From an uncultured Bacillota bacterium (GTDB lineage: Bacteria; Bacillota; Clostridia; Lachnospirales; CAG-274), in assembly GCA_958426775.1 (NCBI GenBank), contig CATZZP010000002.1:1-64000 (forward strand): a stretch of 64,000 bases of DNA, read 5' to 3'. Shown here piece after piece: positions 60,854-64,000 of the stretch; position 1 is the stretch's first letter, and each line of letters opens with the position of its first letter. The notes under the pieces were generated by a model. That model worked only from the letters and a program-made list of their open reading frames with translations, was not told the DNA's origin and did not search any database. Made by a program: the position numbers and the translations under genes.

Positions 60854-61669
60854 TTGAAGATAGTAAAAAGATATTTGAGCGTATTGCTGACTGCGACCAT
60901 GACGCTGACCTGCTTTTGTACAGGCTCTGTTTACGGAGAGGAAAGCGAAATTTCAGCTTATAATACAGAAACCTTTATTGATATAGCGGATATATATAAT
61001 GAAACCAGATATTTGTCAAACGGCTATGACTTAGGGGGCGGTGTAAGCATCTATATTGCATCTACCGTAGCAGATTTGGCATTAAAAGCAGGCTGGGCTA
61101 ATACCTTTACGGACGGTCAGGCGGTAACCCATAGGTTTGTATTAACAGAGGGTAATTCTAAAATATTGGATTTACGCCCTGTAGGAACAACCATAAGTGT
61201 GTCAAACATTGACAGAGCAATTAAGATTGATGCACCTTCAGCAGGTAAGGTAACCTTTTATGCTGATGTAAATGAACGTGGATATACAAGCGGTAAAGCC
61301 TATTTGGTAAATTCAAGCGGTGAAATTGTATCCCATATTGCCATTACATCTTTTCAATCCTATATTCCACAAGAGGTAACTATTCCTGAGGCAGGTACAT
61401 ATTACTATGTAGTACCTAACAGAATTTGCGAAATGAATATTGCCGCTGTTAGGGTTAGTATGGAAGGAAGCTCAGGTACAGAACTTATAAACGGTGATGT
61501 GAACCTTGATAACGTTGTTGATGATAAAGACGGAGCTATGGTTTTAAAGCACATAGCAGGCAGTAGCCTGATTACAGATGAAGATGGGTTAAAAAATGCC
61601 GATGCGGACGGTAACGGAGTTATTAACCTAAATGATGTAAATTGGGTTTTGAAAAATAAAACAAATTAA
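60854..61669 (+). CDS. Dockerin protein with the shared N-terminal domain
   Basis: This 271-residue secreted protein starts with TTG after GGAGGGAG. It has a signal peptide (about 1-28), the same N-terminal domain as the gene before it (about 36-205) and a dockerin directly attached (about 212-271; DVNLDNVVDDKDG and DADGNGVINLNDV), with no linker or cohesin. Its dockerin differs from those of the two scaffoldins, so it may bind other cohesins, perhaps those in this cluster. The N-terminal domain has no known catalytic motif and could bind carbohydrate. Confidence 0.85.
   Translation: MKIVKRYLSVLLTATMTLTCFCTGSVYGEESEISAYNTETFIDIADIYNETRYLSNGYDLGGGVSIYIASTVADLALKAGWANTFTDGQAVTHRFVLTEGNSKILDLRPVGTTISVSNIDRAIKIDAPSAGKVTFYADVNERGYTSGKAYLVNSSGEIVSHIAITSFQSYIPQEVTIPEAGTYYYVVPNRICEMNIAAVRVSMEGSSGTELINGDVNLDNVVDDKDGAMVLKHIAGSSLITDEDGLKNADADGNGVINLNDVNWVLKNKTN
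60968..61465 (+). repeat. 498-bp duplication, copy 2 (pairs with 59231-59728)
   Basis: Second copy of the shared N-terminal domain sequence. After it the two genes diverge: linker and cohesin in one, dockerin in the other. Confidence 0.92.
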
Positions 61670-61680
61670 CTTTAATGAAA

Positions 61681-61709
61681 GGTGTGAATATATATTCACA
61701 TCTTTTTTG
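61681..61709 (+). terminator. Intrinsic terminator after the dockerin gene
   Basis: GTGAATAT/ATATTCAC lies in a stem GGTGTGAATAT with ATATTCACATC, followed by TTTTTT. Confidence 0.88.
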
Positions 61710-61716
61710 TATTGTA

Positions 61717-61745
61717 TTGACAATCAATAGGGTAAAAAGTATAAT
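61717..61745 (+). promoter_or_regulatory. Consensus promoter of the leucine-rich-repeat gene
   Basis: TTGACA (61717-61722) and TATAAT (61740-61745) are exactly 17 bp apart, an ideal housekeeping promoter. The leader is about 107 nt. Confidence 0.88.
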
Positions 61746-61773
61746 TACAAGTATAAGTTAATACGATTTTGTT

Positions 61774-61822
61774 CTGTAAAGCCTAAGGGGAGGCATTGCG
61801 GATGCAACAGTGCTGTTTACAG
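61774..61822 (+). promoter_or_regulatory. Compact cloverleaf-like leader structure
   Basis: CTGTAAA (61774-61780) and TTTACAG (61816-61822) close a 49-nt element. Inside lie GCCT-AAGGGG-AGGC, TTGC-GGAT-GCAA and CAG-TG-CTG, arranged with almost no unpaired bases between. No known riboswitch came to mind. It ends about 35 nt before the ATG. Confidence 0.55.
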
Positions 61823-61858
61823 TAAAAGTAAAGTAAAACGTCAATAGGGAGGACAAAT

Positions 61859-64000
61859 ATGAAACACAAACTTATTTTAAGTATGCTTTTAGGCTCGCTT
61901 GTAATTACAGGAGGCTCAGCCTTAACCTATGCCCAAGCCTACAGCAATCAGGGCTATAGCCTTACATCGGCTGACAGTGCCGATACACCCTTAACAGCCT
62001 TTGCAACATCTGTTACATATGAGTGTAACGGTGCAACACTTACCTTTAGCACCTCATAGGGCAGAATTACCGATGCATCGGTGCCTGAAACAGTCACTCA
62101 AATTGTTATACCTGATACTATAGAAGGGGTTACCGTTAATGGAATAGACAGCTATGCTTTTGCAGAATGTACTTCATTGGAGAGTTTAACCCTGCCTCAA
62201 ACCATAACTATTATAAATAGATATGCCTTCAGGAATTGTACCGGCTTAAAAAGCATAAATATACCTGCCTCCGTAACATCTATGGGCAATTATGTATTTG
62301 CAGGCTGTGAGGGCTTAATTACAGCAGGTCCTACAGGTAGTGGCTGTAATATAGAATTTGGTTGGGCAGAGATTATTCCTGCTAATGCTTTTGAAGATGC
62401 CGTATACTTAACGAGCATAACCATGCCAGATAGCATAACCGCTATAAATTTGGAAGCATTTAGGAATTGCAGTGCTTTGAAAAAAATAAATATACCCGGT
62501 ACTGTAACCTCTGTAAACGGCACTGCTTTTTCGGGTTGTAGCAGTTTAAAAACAGCAGGCCCTATAGGAAGTGGCTGTGACTATGAATTTGGTTGGACAG
62601 AGAGTATCCCTAATTCGGCATTTAGAGGTTGCGTTGGCTTAACGAGTGTAACCCTGCCTGAGGGACTAACCTCAATAAGTAACTATGCCTTTTACAACTG
62701 CACTGCTTTAAGCCGAATAAATATGCCTGAGAGCATAACCACTATAGGCACTTATGCTTTCGGTGGCTGCACCGGCTTAACAAGTATAATTATGCCTGAG
62801 GGATTAACCTCCATAGGTAGCTATGCCTTTTATAATTCCGGTGCCTTAGCAAAGGTTGGTATTCCTACCAGTGTAAGCTCCATAGGTAATTACGCTTTCA
62901 GAAACTGCAACAGCTTATCAAGTCTTGTTATAAGAGGCAATTTAACTACCATCGGTGAACATGCTTTTTATGGTTGCAGCAGCTTAACTACGGCAGGTCC
63001 TATAGGCAGTGGCTGCGACTATGAATTTGGTTGGAGTGAAAAAATCCCACGCTATGCTTTTGACGGCTGTACGGGCTTAACGAGTGTAAATATACCTAAG
63101 GGAGTAACTGCCATAGGCAATTATGCTTTCAACGATTGTGACGGCTTAACAAGTGTAAATATGCCTGAGGGAGTAACTACCATAGGCACTTATGCTTTCA
63201 GCGATTGCACCGTCTTAACAAGCATAAGTATACCTGAGGGAGCAACCACTATAGGCCCCTATGCTTTCGGCGGTTGCAGTAACCTGACAAAGGTGGTTAT
63301 CCCCGGCAGTGTAACATCTATTAGTAGTGTTAGCTTCAAATCTTGTGATAAATTAATTACAGCAGGTCCTATAGGCAGTGGTTGTAACTATGAATTTGGT
63401 TGGACAGATAAAATTCCCAGCTATGCTTTTTCAAATTGCAGCAGCTTAACTAAGATAACAACAGCCTTAGGCAACTCTGCCTTTTACGGATGCAGCGGTT
63501 TGACAAAAATAATTGTACCCGGCAGTGTAACCACCATAGACAGTAATACCTTTTTAGGCTGCAGTGGCTTAACTACGGCAGGCTTTACAGGCAGTGGCTG
63601 TGATTACGAATTTGGCTGGACAGAGAGTATACCGGAGTATGCCTTTAAAGGCTGTAGCGGTTTAACAAGGGTAACCTTACCTGTAACAATTACCACCATA
63701 GGTAAATATGGCTTTTATGAATGTAAAAGTTTGGAAAGTATAAATATACCGGCAGACGTAACCCTTATAGGCGAATTTGCCTTTAACGGTTGCAGCAGTC
63801 TTAAAACCATGAGCCTACCTAAGGGCATAACTAAAATAAACAGATATACCTACACATATTGCAGTAGTATGACAAGTATAAGCATCCCTGAGGGAGTAAC
63901 TGATATAGGAACCCACGCTTTTGACGGCTGTAGCAGTTTAACGGAGGTAGTGATACCTGAAAGCGTGACTGAAATGGGAGATAGTGCCTTCAGAAATTGT
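61859..64000 (+). pseudogene. BspA-like leucine-rich-repeat surface protein with in-frame TAG, 3' end outside window
   Basis: GGGAGG precedes an ATG, and a signal peptide with the AQA cleavage motif follows. The frame meets a TAG at 62057-62059 (codon 67), just where such proteins have the start of their LRR domain (TLTFSTS, then GRITDASVPETV). Past it the same frame has no stop for 1941 nt up to the window end, coding for LRR_5-type repeats of about 23 residues (as in SITTIGTYAFGGCTGLTSI) and a recurring GSGCDYEFGWTESIP insert. The gene is either inactivated by one nonsense mutation or read through. Intact homologues are secreted adhesion proteins. Confidence 0.85.
62324..63630 (+). repeat. 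Recurring insert motif in the leucine-rich-repeat array
   Basis: A short module coding for AGPIGSGCDYEFGWTESIP-like sequence appears five times (near 62325, 62557, 62992, 63361 and 63586), separated by one to six leucine-rich repeats, so the array is built of larger blocks. High similarity in DNA makes recombination between blocks plausible. Confidence 0.82.

Noticed and set aside
62060..64000. Separate gene starting after the TAG
   Set aside because: No ribosome binding site or plausible start follows the TAG; the sequence continues the domain begun before it, so one interrupted gene explains the data better.

Overview
The window reads as chromosome from a low-GC, obligately anaerobic, Gram-positive gut or rumen bacterium of the class Clostridia, most like the Oscillospiraceae/Ruminococcaceae or their relatives. 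The signs are AGGAGG-type ribosome binding sites, several TTG starts, an oxygen-sensitive class III ribonucleotide reductase, clostridial housekeeping genes, and a cohesin/dockerin (cellulosome-type) locus for pectin. No species can be fixed from sequence reading alone.

Layout. 1-3110: two duplicated zinc-ribbon membrane proteins, 5-formyl-THF cyclo-ligase and proA. 3111-5942: an unexplained GC-rich segment, a P1B metal ATPase and a divergent TetR regulator. 6031-9997 (minus): a three-gene phosphorelay (HD-GYP response regulator, HPt protein, hybrid histidine kinase). 10032-13931 (minus): a tight operon with a TIM-barrel isomerase, 3-methyladenine glycosylase, a fused NadD-YqeK, RsfS and an EamA transporter. 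14144-19068: purC-purF-purB-purA. 19118-23726: lipoprotein, YcxB-like protein, acyl-ACP thioesterase, Lrp regulator, ung and a ZIP transporter behind a possible metal-repressor operator. 23842-25378: a prophage-like switch (sigma-like protein, XRE repressor, ImmA-like protease). 25513-26037: a c-di-GMP-I riboswitch controlling a 98-residue secreted protein. 26245-34934: Rrf2 regulator, murA, WalJ-like hydrolase, a DUF4914 PEPCK-like protein, a MurJ/SpoVB flippase and typA.

35176-38065 is a visibly AT-richer restriction-modification island: controller protein with its C-box, an HNH endonuclease candidate and two methyltransferases of different classes. 38078-39926 is a MATE exporter with a MarR regulator whose operator sits in the promoter spacer. 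40102-43426 is dut-nrdG-nrdD with a pair of NrdR boxes 31 bp apart. 43581-49637 holds a PhoR/PhoB-like pair, then a MacAB-like exporter.

49931-64000 is the accessory highlight: a 1981-residue pectin methylesterase/acetylesterase with an internal dockerin, a three-cohesin scaffoldin, a one-cohesin adaptor, a dockerin-only paralogue, and a BspA-like leucine-rich-repeat protein. The three scaffold genes share one promoter design (TTGCAA, 17 bp, TATAAT), leaders of about 100 nt and TTG starts. The repeat protein carries a single in-frame TAG at codon 67, then stays open for over 1.9 kb to the window edge. The HD-GYP phosphorelay and the c-di-GMP riboswitch together suggest that c-di-GMP signalling is active in this organism.
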